From NCBI GenBank assembly GCA_002069025.1, contig MWBK01000005.1, forward strand, positions 1 to 25,286: a DNA stretch of 25,286 nucleotides, written 5' to 3'. A program made the position numbers and the translations under genes. This DNA is from Bacteroidetes bacterium ADurb.Bin302 (GTDB lineage: Bacteria; Bacteroidota; Bacteroidia; Bacteroidales; Paludibacteraceae). This document shows positions 6,540-14,911 of this stretch, piece by piece. The notes below the pieces were generated by a model. It was given only the letters and a program-made list of their open reading frames with translations. It was not told where the DNA came from and did no database searches. Each line of letters begins with the position of its first letter. The stretch's first letter is position 1.

Positions 6540-7016
6540 TTATTGCACCTCTATTGTAAATGACATAGATGATTGGCTTATATCATTTCTACACCAAAAA
6601 TTTATGTTATATGTTCCAAGAGCAGGGAATGTAATAGTAAAGTTTTGTGTAGTAAAACTAGTGGTTAATCCATTCCCACTTATATCCCAGCGCCATGTAT
6701 GAGGTCGTTGTCCATTAAACATGCTATTATCATAGAAGAAGTGACTATATCTATTAATTGCATATACGCCTCCCGATGCAACGATAACACCGTTAATTGT
6801 TTGTGTATATAATCTTACAGTATGATCACTTTGGATATCTGTTAATACTTTGGGATTAGCATACTCTACAATTTCATTATCTACGGTAAGTTTTAGTGGA
6901 GTAAGACCTGTAGATGGTGAGATATTTATTGTTGCAGATGCGCCCGGTTCTATAGATTGCGTGCGTGGCCCAATCCATGCCCCTCTATCTGCTATTGCTG
7001 TAATCGTAAAAGCCAT
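6540..7016 (-). CDS. Short InlB-like + PKD-like beta protein, 158 aa
   Basis: Residues 1-72 resemble a divergent InlB-like repeat (TITAIADRGAW, then a GASATINISP strand and DHTVRLYT end). Residues 77-158 resemble a degenerate PKD domain in which the WxWDxSGNG loop replaces WxFGDG and the final strands ALGTYNINFWCRND are kept. The same InlB-then-PKD order is found in the 308-aa neighbour, so this may be a shortened paralogue. The start ATG 7016 is preceded by AGAGGG and, about 44 bases upstream, by a TATA-like box at 7053-7067. The gene may therefore open the transcription unit that contains the 308-aa and 678-aa adhesins. A structural or connector role is inferred. Confidence 0.65.
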   Translation of the reverse strand: MAFTITAIADRGAWIGPRTQSIEPGASATINISPSTGLTPLKLTVDNEIVEYANPKVLTDIQSDHTVRLYTQTINGVIVASGGVYAINRYSHFFYDNSMFNGQRPHTWRWDISGNGLTTSFTTQNFTITFPALGTYNINFWCRNDISQSSMSFTIEVQ

Positions 7017-7052
7017 ATTAACCCTCTTTACTTGGGTATACTATGCTTTTTA

Positions 7053-7067
7053 CCATTATATAAAAAG
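7053..7067 (-). promoter_or_regulatory. TATA-like box before the 158-aa gene
   Basis: The minus strand reads CTTTTTATATAATGG about 44 bases upstream of ATG 7016. It lies in a 68-base gap, much larger than neighbouring gaps. A second AT-rich stretch (TATTTATATAC) lies just upstream near 7075. An internal promoter is plausible. Confidence 0.45.
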
Positions 7068-7084
7068 AAAGTAGTATATAAATA

Positions 7085-7219
7085 TCATTCATCTTTTATT
7101 TTAATTTTACCGGTGTCAATTTCTGTATATATAATTTTGTTAAATGTAGGGATATTGGCAGATGTAAAATCTGCAGCTTCTCCATATGCATTTCCAGAAC
7201 TATCATAGTTTATAACCAT
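7085..7219 (-). CDS. Hypothetical 44-aa protein in the fibre operon
   Basis: This small frame starts at ATG 7219 and stops at TGA 7085-7087. The protein begins MVINYDSSGNAYGEAADFT and ends TGKIKIKDE. Support for a real gene is its ribosome-binding site: GAGGT lies just before it and overlaps the stop codon of the 153-aa gene (TTTACTTGAGGTAAAACACATG), a coupled arrangement like others in this cluster. The C-terminal pattern (NKIIYTEIDTGKIKIKDE) looks like a short beta-strand segment from a fibre shaft, but no family is recognised. It could be a small tail-fibre adaptor or a degraded remnant of a longer fibre gene. Confidence 0.6.
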   Translation of the reverse strand: MVINYDSSGNAYGEAADFTSANIPTFNKIIYTEIDTGKIKIKDE

Positions 7220-7229
7220 GTGTTTTACC

Positions 7230-7691
7230 TCAAGTAAATGCAACTGTTCCACCAGTTAAATGTGTAATTACCCATGCATAATCACCACTTATATAAGTTA
7301 TATATAATTCAATGGTAACTCCAGTAGTAACAGTAGCAGTGCCTGTGTTACTAGTGCTTTCTTGATTACCAAGTTTAAATTTTACATTAGCATAATCTGG
7401 TTTAGTTAATGTAAACGTAGTATCAACTAGGCAGATATATTCAACTTTGTAATTATTTTCAATGCTTGCTGGGTTTGGTAATGCTATACTTGCAGTATGA
7501 TTTTCTATCAATGACCTTGTTATTTTATTTAATTCTATTGTATTTCCTTCAAGGCCCGACGCAGTATATAAAGATTTATTTGCAGCACATAATACCAATA
7601 ATGAATTTTTGAAGTTTGGTAATTGAAATACAATCATTACTGAAAAAATAAATCCGATTGCTATGCATAAGAATAATGATGAAAGTATCAT
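7230..7691 (-). CDS. Fibre-end-like beta protein with hydrophobic N-terminus, 153 aa
   Basis: Residues 3-24 are strongly hydrophobic (LSSLFLCIAIGFIFSVMIVF) and predict a membrane segment or signal anchor. The remaining ~125 residues are a beta-rich domain with NYKVEYICLVDTTFTLTKP and, near the end, ITYISGDYAWVITHL, a pattern like C-terminal domains of phage tail and fibre proteins. The start at ATG 7691 is supported by a purine-rich GGAGGGGAGGGG just upstream and by lying one base after the previous stop. A membrane segment on a fibre-like domain is unusual for a tailed virus and would fit a membrane-anchored assembly, exclusion or receptor-mimic protein. These roles are speculative. An internal start at Met19 would shorten the hydrophobic segment but has no visible ribosome-binding site. 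Confidence 0.6.
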   Translation of the reverse strand: MILSSLFLCIAIGFIFSVMIVFQLPNFKNSLLVLCAANKSLYTASGLEGNTIELNKITRSLIENHTASIALPNPASIENNYKVEYICLVDTTFTLTKPDYANVKFKLGNQESTSNTGTATVTTGVTIELYITYISGDYAWVITHLTGGTVAFT

Positions 7692-7692
7692 A

Positions 7693-8532
7693 TTAATACC
7701 CCTCCCCTCCTCCTGATGATGGAGGATGGTTTAATAAATAAATTTTATTTATGTCAAGAACTGTAAAGTATGGATTGACTATTGCCCAGTACATATCTCC
7801 TACAAATGTATCATATAGTATCTGATGATTTATGTGTGGAATACCTATGACAAAGTTTTGATATATCCCTTCGAATATACCCCCGGTTGTGCCATCTTGT
7901 ATATAATACATGATTCCAGGATGTCTATATGCATCTAATGAAAGATCATTTATAATATCTTCGATTTTAATTACTGGAGTTATGGGTGATCTTGAATTCG
8001 CTTGTAGTGTATTATATGGATGAAATAACTCTAGTTTAGTAATAGTTCCACTTAATGTATATGCATTGAGTAAGACAGATCTGGGATTTGTTGCACCATT
8101 TACATATAAACTACCACAAGTTATAAGATAATAAGTATTATCTGCAGTAGTTAATCTAATTAATGCACCATTTCCAGCAGCACCGTATAGATACCATGGT
8201 TCTGTATTATAATCAAATATATAATCTTCTATGAAATGAATACCATTTACAGTACTACTACCAAATAATGTTTTAGTTTCTATAGTTATGGTTGGTTCAT
8301 AAGCTTCTGGTGGAATTAACCCCCAATATCCTTCAAGCACAGATGAAGTGAGATCACTGTTTCCACCGCCTCCTCCATCACCCCAAGTGAATTCACCAAC
8401 AGTTTCAGTTGAAGTTGGTACCTTTCCAACTTCCCATTCTCCGGGTAAAAGTGCAGCTGCTCGTTCTACTGCATTCCCTTCACTATTTCCTACCCATGTT
8501 TTTCCATTTGCAATTTTTACTTTTGTAGTCAT
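7693..8532 (-). CDS. Fibre-associated protein with WVG module, 279 aa
   Basis: I chose ATG 8532 rather than the longer frame from 8556, because GGAGGAG lies six bases before it and overlaps the stop of the 285-aa gene. Residues 1-35 (MTTKVKIANGKTWVGN, then AVERAAALLPGEW) share a module with residues 1288-1310 of the 1378-aa fibre (KKVWIGDATDKPVEKQAAELP), a pattern I know from phage tail fibres. A WGDGGGGG linker at about 50-57 leads to a ~220-residue domain of mixed beta strands with many aromatic residues and no family I recognise. The C-terminus is HPPSSGGGEGY. The Gly-rich hinge and fibre-type head suggest a receptor-binding or fibre-tip protein that attaches through the conserved head. 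The ligand is unknown. Confidence 0.65.
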   Translation of the reverse strand: MTTKVKIANGKTWVGNSEGNAVERAAALLPGEWEVGKVPTSTETVGEFTWGDGGGGGNSDLTSSVLEGYWGLIPPEAYEPTITIETKTLFGSSTVNGIHFIEDYIFDYNTEPWYLYGAAGNGALIRLTTADNTYYLITCGSLYVNGATNPRSVLLNAYTLSGTITKLELFHPYNTLQANSRSPITPVIKIEDIINDLSLDAYRHPGIMYYIQDGTTGGIFEGIYQNFVIGIPHINHQILYDTFVGDMYWAIVNPYFTVLDINKIYLLNHPPSSGGGEGY

Positions 8533-8533
8533 T

Positions 8534-9391
8534 TTAAACTCCTCCAAATGCACCAAATATCATTTTTGGCAACGGTGGCGGTGGTGGCGTTTGTATTGTA
8601 ACTTGCCCATATGATATGGTAGAATAATACTCATCACCTTCTGTGCAAGCACCTACTTCTGCAGTATATGCTCCTACACGAGAGTATGCATGAGTAATTA
8701 ATTGACTTGTTCCAATAGCTTGAGCACGTATAGGACCAGCATATCGTGGTATTGAAATATAAATATTATGAGCTCCATTATTTCTAATGTGAATGAAATT
8801 AATGTTGTTTGTAATTTGCCCTTCTATAGTTATTTCTTCCCATAGATTCCATGGCGAAATTGCATATGTTATATTGCCAGAATTAGTATCACCATTCCAT
8901 GTGTTTGAATTGTGATTATAGTCGCCTATGAACCAGTCAATATTAACAGTATTTGTACCATTATCATCTTTACATAGAATACTAGCAAGAAGTTTTATTG
9001 AATTACTTAAGTTGTCTAATGTATTACATATTTGAATTGCTTCATTTGGTGCTAATTCAATAGCATAATCGCTTGCATCTGTATATCCTCCGGGGCCACC
9101 CATTAAAAATAACCCGGTAACAAGTGCACTAATTGCAGATGGATTATTTATTTTTTCATCGGGTACACTACCATTAGTTATAACTTTTTGCCACCCGGTG
9201 GTTCCATCTTGCCATTTACAGCCATCTGAAACCCCTTCAACAAATATAGGTAACTCATCTCCAAACTTTGTGTAATCAAATTGTGGATTATAAATATTTG
9301 TTTCACAAGTGAAGGTGACTTCTTGATTCGTGTAAGCAGGTGATGGTGATGCTGTCACATCACAATAATTTGGATTTGATATTATAACCAT
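8534..9391 (-). CDS. Adhesin with apparently split PKD domain, 285 aa
   Basis: The N-terminus (residues 9-31, DVTASPSPAYTNQEVTFTCE) reads like the first strands of a PKD domain. The matching last strands appear only at 231-267 (ITHAYSRVGAYTAEVGAC). The ~195 residues between them look like an independent beta-sandwich (DWFIGDYNHNSNTWNG, WEEITIEGQITNN, INFIHIRNNGAHNIYISI), similar in style to carbohydrate-binding modules. The protein ends with a TPPPPPLP hinge and a short Gly-rich tail. The start ATG 9391 has AGGTGAT a few bases upstream and follows the 1378-aa fibre gene by 15 bases. A host-surface binding role is inferred from domain style. The alternative to an inserted domain is two unrelated Ig-like ends around an unknown domain. 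Confidence 0.65.
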   Translation of the reverse strand: MVIISNPNYCDVTASPSPAYTNQEVTFTCETNIYNPQFDYTKFGDELPIFVEGVSDGCKWQDGTTGWQKVITNGSVPDEKINNPSAISALVTGLFLMGGPGGYTDASDYAIELAPNEAIQICNTLDNLSNSIKLLASILCKDDNGTNTVNIDWFIGDYNHNSNTWNGDTNSGNITYAISPWNLWEEITIEGQITNNINFIHIRNNGAHNIYISIPRYAGPIRAQAIGTSQLITHAYSRVGAYTAEVGACTEGDEYYSTISYGQVTIQTPPPPPLPKMIFGAFGGV

Positions 9392-9406
9392 TTTATATCA
9401 CCTATA

Positions 9407-12400
9407 TTACACCTGTAGATCTTGCCATGATGGCAACCCGTTGCTATCTATAACTAATACTTGTCCTTCTGTACCGGGCGATAATGCAACCCATGTATCC
9501 GCACCAGTGCAATAAAGAATAGAACCAGCACTTCCGGCAGGTAAAGCAAAGGAACCGTCATCATATTCTAATACACCTTCGGTGTCAGTAGTTCTAAGGT
9601 ATTTATTTGCTTGCCATGCTGGTAATTCTGCTGCTTGTTTCTCTACTGGTTTATCAGTTGCATCCCCAATCCAAACTTTCTTATTGGTTAAACTGCCAAG
9701 CTGTCCGGTTTGTGAATCTACGTAAGCTTTGTTTGCTGCATCTGTATTTTCAGTTGGTGTTGCTACATTTACGATTTTATGATTAGATGCGTTGATAGAT
9801 CCATTGACTGATAGTTTATATCCAAGGTCAGATGAAGTCTCACTGTCCCACCCCATCTGAACGTTACCTGATGGTTCAACTACTAATGAACCTGATGGTG
9901 CTGGGAACACAATAAATGGACGCTCATATCCAGTTGCACCTGCAGCACGGGTGTGGACATTAAATAAACCATAGCGACGGGTGTTGCGTGTATCTAAACG
10001 AACCAAACAACCGGGCAAGGATTGATCAATTGCACCAAAGTATGTTGTATTGATATTGTTAGCGAGTTGTAAAACCGAGTGCCCTGCTACATTACGTGAG
10101 TTAATACCACAGTCGATATCAGTACGATTTGTAATAAATTTAAGACCAGCATTATATCCAGAACCTGCTGGATGATATCTTACTGCAGGTATCTGACCTA
10201 ATACTTTCCCAGTGGTATCAGTAAAGTAAGATAATGCATTTGCAGTAGTAGATACTGGCCCGGTTATAGTTCCCATACCCGGATGAGTATGCGTTGCAAT
10301 GGATCCAGTTAATTTTGCTTCTATCTCAGATTTAAGAATATCACTATTCTTTTGAGCATTGCTTGGAGCATGAGCACTTTGACTATGATCGTATGCTATT
10401 TTACCACGATCACCACGGTATGCAGAATCTGCAGTTTCACCAAGGGCTAAACTTGAACTAATTTCAATATATTGAGTGCCAGTCCAACGATATGTCTTAT
10501 TTGTATCTTTTGCAACGTAAAGAGTATTCGTAACTCCAGTTGTTGGGAAACTTGCAAAGCTTGCGAATTCTAATATAGTACCAAGAGATTCAGGTAATTG
10601 TGAAGGCAATACTTTACCGTTTGGACCAAGTTCTGCTATACCATTTATTGTTCCTGCATCACGGAATGCCGCTGTTCCAAGATCTGGTAGATTCTGTAAC
10701 TTAGTATAATCTAATTCAGTTTCATCGACAAATATACTATATGTTTCACTGCCTGCCATATCACCAATAACGGAATCTAACCCATGACCCGGTGATATTT
10801 TATCGTCAAGATATGCAGGTGTTAAATCATTAGAGGTCACCCGGATTTTAGTAAGATTTTCTAAATCCCCGAGTTCACCATGGCTATGATCTCCTGCTGC
10901 AACAGTCCCTGTAATAGTTCCTACATTTAATGCTGCAGCATCTCCGAGGGTAGGGCGATTTGGAATTTTAGTATAATCAAACTCAGCCTCATTTACCATA
11001 ATAGATTGATGAATGTGACCATCCTCAAGCGATTGTTGGGATACTGCAAGTAAACCATTCCCGTAACTAATTTTATCAGTAATATAATCATACGTGGTGT
11101 CTTCTGCAGATATTTTAATTTTACCAAGGTTTTCTGTCACAATTGGGAGATCTGAATGCGTATGATTACCAGCAGCAACTTCATCAGCCCCTGTTCCAAC
11201 ATTCTTTGCTGATGCATTTCCTAATATAGGTAACCCACTCAAGTTGTTATATGCAATTTGAGCACCATCGCCACCATGGTGATCATGTGCATCTCCGTTG
11301 GTAACACCCCTGCTAACATCTGCTTTTGAATCGAGAATATCCATTAAATCAGTTTGATTTTCGATATCTCCAATTAGCTGACCCCATTCATTAATTGGCT
11401 TACTATTGTATAATACATTACCAGTAAGACCAATATTACCTACTACAAATAATTTAGTATCTAAATTTTCTGGAGCAAATACACTATTAACAATGAATTG
11501 CCCCCCTGCAGTAAGGCGAAGGCGTTCAATGAGGGATCCGCCTGTAGTAGGCTGTGTTGCAAATACAATATGACTGCCATTCGATGACTCGGATGCACTA
11601 ATGACACTGATACGGGCAGTATTAAGGTTCGTTCCTTCTGCAGTTCTATTATAGAAATTAATCATTCCAATAATATCATTGAATATACTGCGACCTCTTA
11701 ATATTAAAGAACTAAAACCTAATACTGAATTATTTGGATTGAGATCAATTTCTGCTTTACTAGAACTACTATTAACGGTTGCATTGACTGACAATTTCCC
11801 AAAGTCATCCATGATTACAGGTGAACTTTTTATAATTTTACCTGTAGTTCCGTCAAATCGAGTTAATGAATTTGCGGTTACACTTGCCGGACCTACTACC
11901 CGACTACCTAATGCATTGAATAAATCAGTTTGATCTGCAAGATCGCCAGTGATGCCACCCCACTCTGGGGTTGCAGTAATTTGTATCTTTCTTTCCCCGA
12001 CAGTTGGTTCAACAATTTCAATAGCAATTTGATTACCATTAATAACTTTATTAATTAAATACGATGCTGCAGTGTCAGTTTCATCTGTTTTTACATAGAT
12101 ATCTTCAGAAACACCACCACTTCCCCCACCAGTAGAAGAGATAACTAATGTTTCATTATCACCATCATTCGTCTCAGTAATGGTAATATTATCTCCGGCA
12201 ATTAATTTATTTATTAAATGACCTGCAATAGTATCATTAGAACTGATTTTAATTTTTTCATCTGATCCCCCACCAATAATTGGACAATCAGTGAAATCTA
12301 ATGTTTGACCAAGTAGATTACCAATACGTAATTCATTATTGGTTCTATCATACCCTAATTCACCATCATCTAATTTGGCACCACGGGAAGTTAAATTTAC

Positions 12401-13543
12401 ATAAGTTCCACGCTTAATTCGAATAGTGTTCATATTCCCGGTATCATATTCAAATTCAGCAGTAATTGTATAATTTTTTAATACCCGTTCTATTCTATAT
12501 GTGTATTCCTCACCAACAGACGTATCATCAATTTTTAAATCTTTTAACTTATACCCGGTAGCAGGAACTGCGTTTACTAAGTAAGAACCACCCGCGAGAA
12601 CTTGAGTTGTCCCTGCAGGATATAATATTCCATTTGTTGGGGGGAGAGTGGTGATTGTATAATATGTTTGAGTGCCTGTAGCAAACACTGCTTGGAATAC
12701 ATGATCACTTGTTATGTTTTCAAAGGTATGCTCTGGGTAAACATCCTGATAAGTAACACCATCAACTATAGTATAATCAATTAAATAATTTTCTGCAGGG
12801 TATGCTTTTACAGTTAAAGAATCTCCAGATTTTACGTATGTTACACCTGCAGGTGCGGCATAGCCCCCGGTATTTGTTGAGGTAGTTACTTTATAAAGTA
12901 TATCAGATACATCGGAACCTGTTATAATAATCGATTTAGAAGAAGTTCCAATGGTTAATGTAACATTATCAACAAATGGTGTTTTGTCTTCTACACCAAC
13001 GCCATCAATGTAAACATTCTTTATTTTTACTTTTTCAGTATCATAAATAAGATCAAAGATAATAGTTTCACCTTGGCACACTGGATAATTTCCAGCTACC
13101 GGATTTGATTTAAAGTACCCATCGTAACCAAACTGTACATAATATACAGGTAATGATATTGAACCAAATTTAAATTCTTTGAATTCAATATCATGATAGG
13201 TATCAGTATTAGATATACAAATAATATCTAAGGTCTTACTATTATTTTCTACCAGATCAATACGGCATGTTGAAAACTCCTGTCCATTATCTAGTGAATA
13301 ATCTTCTATTCGTTCGATTACTGTTTCATTTTCTGGATCATAAATAACAATAGTTGAATAACTACCCGGAACTATATTAATTGGTTTACGATACTTAAAC
13401 TCAATATATTTATGCGTCCCGAGGTATGCACCTGTTGTATCAATATGAATGGTATATGAATCCGTAGTATTAAAATGTGCAATTATGGGAGTTGATTCAT
13501 ATACGGTATCATATGTAAATGGTCCAGTTATATTATATACCAT
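9407..13543 (-). CDS. Composite tail fibre, 1378 aa
   Basis: Domain order: residues 1-210 are beta-sandwich; two divergent InlB-like repeats lie at 217-290 and 293-366; and at 371 an internal Met begins a tail-fibre N-terminus of the Mtd-N type (MNTIRIKRGTYVNL, then DDGELGYDRTNNELRIGN). Beyond this are fibre modules typical of tailed phages. Four copies of a KI.(I/V)..ND.T..YL.DK...G unit lie near 430, 480, 807 and 898. There are two DQTDL-type units, two NHTH/DHSH bead units (around 775-800 and 866-890), a block with ALGETADSAYRGDRGKIAYDHS (1034-1053), and ANKAYVDSQ followed by a KKVWIGDAT module near 1288. It lacks a chaperone-like or lectin C-terminus. GGAGGAT precedes ATG 13543, four bases after the 450-aa gene. 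Its role is most likely a trimeric fibre carrying an N-terminal adhesin head. Confidence 0.8.
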   Translation of the reverse strand: MVYNITGPFTYDTVYESTPIIAHFNTTDSYTIHIDTTGAYLGTHKYIEFKYRKPINIVPGSYSTIVIYDPENETVIERIEDYSLDNGQEFSTCRIDLVENNSKTLDIICISNTDTYHDIEFKEFKFGSISLPVYYVQFGYDGYFKSNPVAGNYPVCQGETIIFDLIYDTEKVKIKNVYIDGVGVEDKTPFVDNVTLTIGTSSKSIIITGSDVSDILYKVTTSTNTGGYAAPAGVTYVKSGDSLTVKAYPAENYLIDYTIVDGVTYQDVYPEHTFENITSDHVFQAVFATGTQTYYTITTLPPTNGILYPAGTTQVLAGGSYLVNAVPATGYKLKDLKIDDTSVGEEYTYRIERVLKNYTITAEFEYDTGNMNTIRIKRGTYVNLTSRGAKLDDGELGYDRTNNELRIGNLLGQTLDFTDCPIIGGGSDEKIKISSNDTIAGHLINKLIAGDNITITETNDGDNETLVISSTGGGSGGVSEDIYVKTDETDTAASYLINKVINGNQIAIEIVEPTVGERKIQITATPEWGGITGDLADQTDLFNALGSRVVGPASVTANSLTRFDGTTGKIIKSSPVIMDDFGKLSVNATVNSSSSKAEIDLNPNNSVLGFSSLILRGRSIFNDIIGMINFYNRTAEGTNLNTARISVISASESSNGSHIVFATQPTTGGSLIERLRLTAGGQFIVNSVFAPENLDTKLFVVGNIGLTGNVLYNSKPINEWGQLIGDIENQTDLMDILDSKADVSRGVTNGDAHDHHGGDGAQIAYNNLSGLPILGNASAKNVGTGADEVAAGNHTHSDLPIVTENLGKIKISAEDTTYDYITDKISYGNGLLAVSQQSLEDGHIHQSIMVNEAEFDYTKIPNRPTLGDAAALNVGTITGTVAAGDHSHGELGDLENLTKIRVTSNDLTPAYLDDKISPGHGLDSVIGDMAGSETYSIFVDETELDYTKLQNLPDLGTAAFRDAGTINGIAELGPNGKVLPSQLPESLGTILEFASFASFPTTGVTNTLYVAKDTNKTYRWTGTQYIEISSSLALGETADSAYRGDRGKIAYDHSQSAHAPSNAQKNSDILKSEIEAKLTGSIATHTHPGMGTITGPVSTTANALSYFTDTTGKVLGQIPAVRYHPAGSGYNAGLKFITNRTDIDCGINSRNVAGHSVLQLANNINTTYFGAIDQSLPGCLVRLDTRNTRRYGLFNVHTRAAGATGYERPFIVFPAPSGSLVVEPSGNVQMGWDSETSSDLGYKLSVNGSINASNHKIVNVATPTENTDAANKAYVDSQTGQLGSLTNKKVWIGDATDKPVEKQAAELPAWQANKYLRTTDTEGVLEYDDGSFALPAGSAGSILYCTGADTWVALSPGTEGQVLVIDSNGLPSWQDLQV

Positions 13544-13547
13544 TTTA

Positions 13548-14900
13548 TTATCCTCCTAATTCATTCATAATCCAATCTTCGAGCTGTGCGGATGACATGC
13601 TGTATATATCCACCCCATATTTACTCGGAGGCAATGCACAAAATGCATAATATGTACACGTGCCTTCCATGTAAATTGCTCCAAAATTAATAGTTGACCA
13701 TGGTCCGCCATCCGGGTTTACGATCAATGACCACCGTTCAGTAGCGTTACCCTTTGCATCTATCTCTGTCTTTTTGCATACAATACCATAAAAAGAACAC
13801 AGTTCGGGTTGATGCGAACGAAATACCATAGTAGTTCCTTGGGCTGGATCATTTGGTCCAGTAATTCTTACATGTGATGGTACAACAGAAGTAGCGTTTC
13901 GACAAGGCCCTGTAACTTTTCCATAAATATCACATGGGCGCTGTGTTAAATCTAAATACTTTACATCACGAACGCTTATTGAAGAAAAGCAAGCAGCACT
14001 CTCTGCATCCACTTCTAATATTGCAATTACTTTAGACCCAAATGCAGGATCTGTAAACTGTGAGAATGAACGGGTATCAAATGAAAATGGTATCACTGCT
14101 TCCATTCCAGCTGGTAATGTTACGGCATCAGATTTAAGAATACTACGCCCTGCTGGATTATCACCTACTGCATAATATGATACTGTGCCCGATGCAACAT
14201 CATCTTCATCATTTTTGATAACGATTTTACCAGTAAGTGATTGAATATTTGATAAATTTTTACCATAGTTAAGAATATCTACAGATATCTCATTACAAAT
14301 ATCTATGGGATCATCATCAAATATTGCTTTTAATACGTAATCATCATAAATTGCACTAATATAAAAAGTATTAAATAATCTTTTATCATATTCAGGGCTA
14401 TATGGTTTAATTACTTCAAATCCTTTAAATATATGTCCAGTTTTAATATTTGATACTGATACAGAAACAGAATCACCTTCGGGAATGCATGCTGGATCTA
14501 CTGCACTAATATTTATATCAGCAGGCGGGGTTCCCATAACTGATACACTATGACATCCGTGTTTTCCTTGTTCATATTTTAATAATATACGTATTTTATC
14601 ATATTGTAAAATATTATTCATTGATAAATGCAGATTAAAATAACCAGTGCCGGGGGATCCAGTGTAAGTTGGAATTGCTGTAAAATTAATTGAACCAACT
14701 GGGACACTGACTTCACACCCTGCAAATTTATAACCTTCCCGCATTTTCATAGGAAGATTTACTGCAAATGAATCACCTTGTGACTCACAATCAACTGCGT
14801 TACCAATCTCGTAAACTAAAGTACCACTCCAATTTCTAAAAACAAGGTTGTCCCCATATATTTCAATGGTTACACATTTACATTCTTTAGTTGTTGCCAT
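13548..14900 (-). CDS. Cys-containing beta-domain virion protein, 450 aa
   Basis: The protein begins MATTKECKCVTIEIYG. Residues 1-110 and 112-197 look like two InlB-like or Ig-like beta repeats, the second ending DDYVLKAIFDDD. Residues 203-300 resemble a CARDB-type beta-sandwich (NEISVDILNYGKN, GTVSYYAVGDN, PFSFDTRSF). Residues 305-450 form a Cys-rich region with alternating aromatic strands (TCTYYAFCALPPSKY) and a helical end (SSAQLEDWIMNELGG). It has 13 or so cysteines, which suggests disulfides or metal sites. It sits between the two very large fibre genes, with a perfect AAGGTGAT before its start and four bases before the 1378-aa fibre. A connector or adhesin between fibres is the likeliest role. 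No enzyme motif is seen. Confidence 0.65.
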   Translation of the reverse strand: MATTKECKCVTIEIYGDNLVFRNWSGTLVYEIGNAVDCESQGDSFAVNLPMKMREGYKFAGCEVSVPVGSINFTAIPTYTGSPGTGYFNLHLSMNNILQYDKIRILLKYEQGKHGCHSVSVMGTPPADINISAVDPACIPEGDSVSVSVSNIKTGHIFKGFEVIKPYSPEYDKRLFNTFYISAIYDDYVLKAIFDDDPIDICNEISVDILNYGKNLSNIQSLTGKIVIKNDEDDVASGTVSYYAVGDNPAGRSILKSDAVTLPAGMEAVIPFSFDTRSFSQFTDPAFGSKVIAILEVDAESAACFSSISVRDVKYLDLTQRPCDIYGKVTGPCRNATSVVPSHVRITGPNDPAQGTTMVFRSHQPELCSFYGIVCKKTEIDAKGNATERWSLIVNPDGGPWSTINFGAIYMEGTCTYYAFCALPPSKYGVDIYSMSSAQLEDWIMNELGG

Positions 14901-14911
14901 AGATAATCACC

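Noticed and set aside
8533..8556. Longer start for the 279-aa gene at 8556
   Set aside because: The longer frame overlaps the end of the 285-aa gene, while ATG 8532 has GGAGGAG at correct spacing.
9407..13543. Diversity-generating retroelement, prompted by the Mtd-type N-terminus
   Set aside because: No reverse transcriptase, template repeat or C-terminal lectin-type variable region with an adenine-rich repeat pair is visible in the window.
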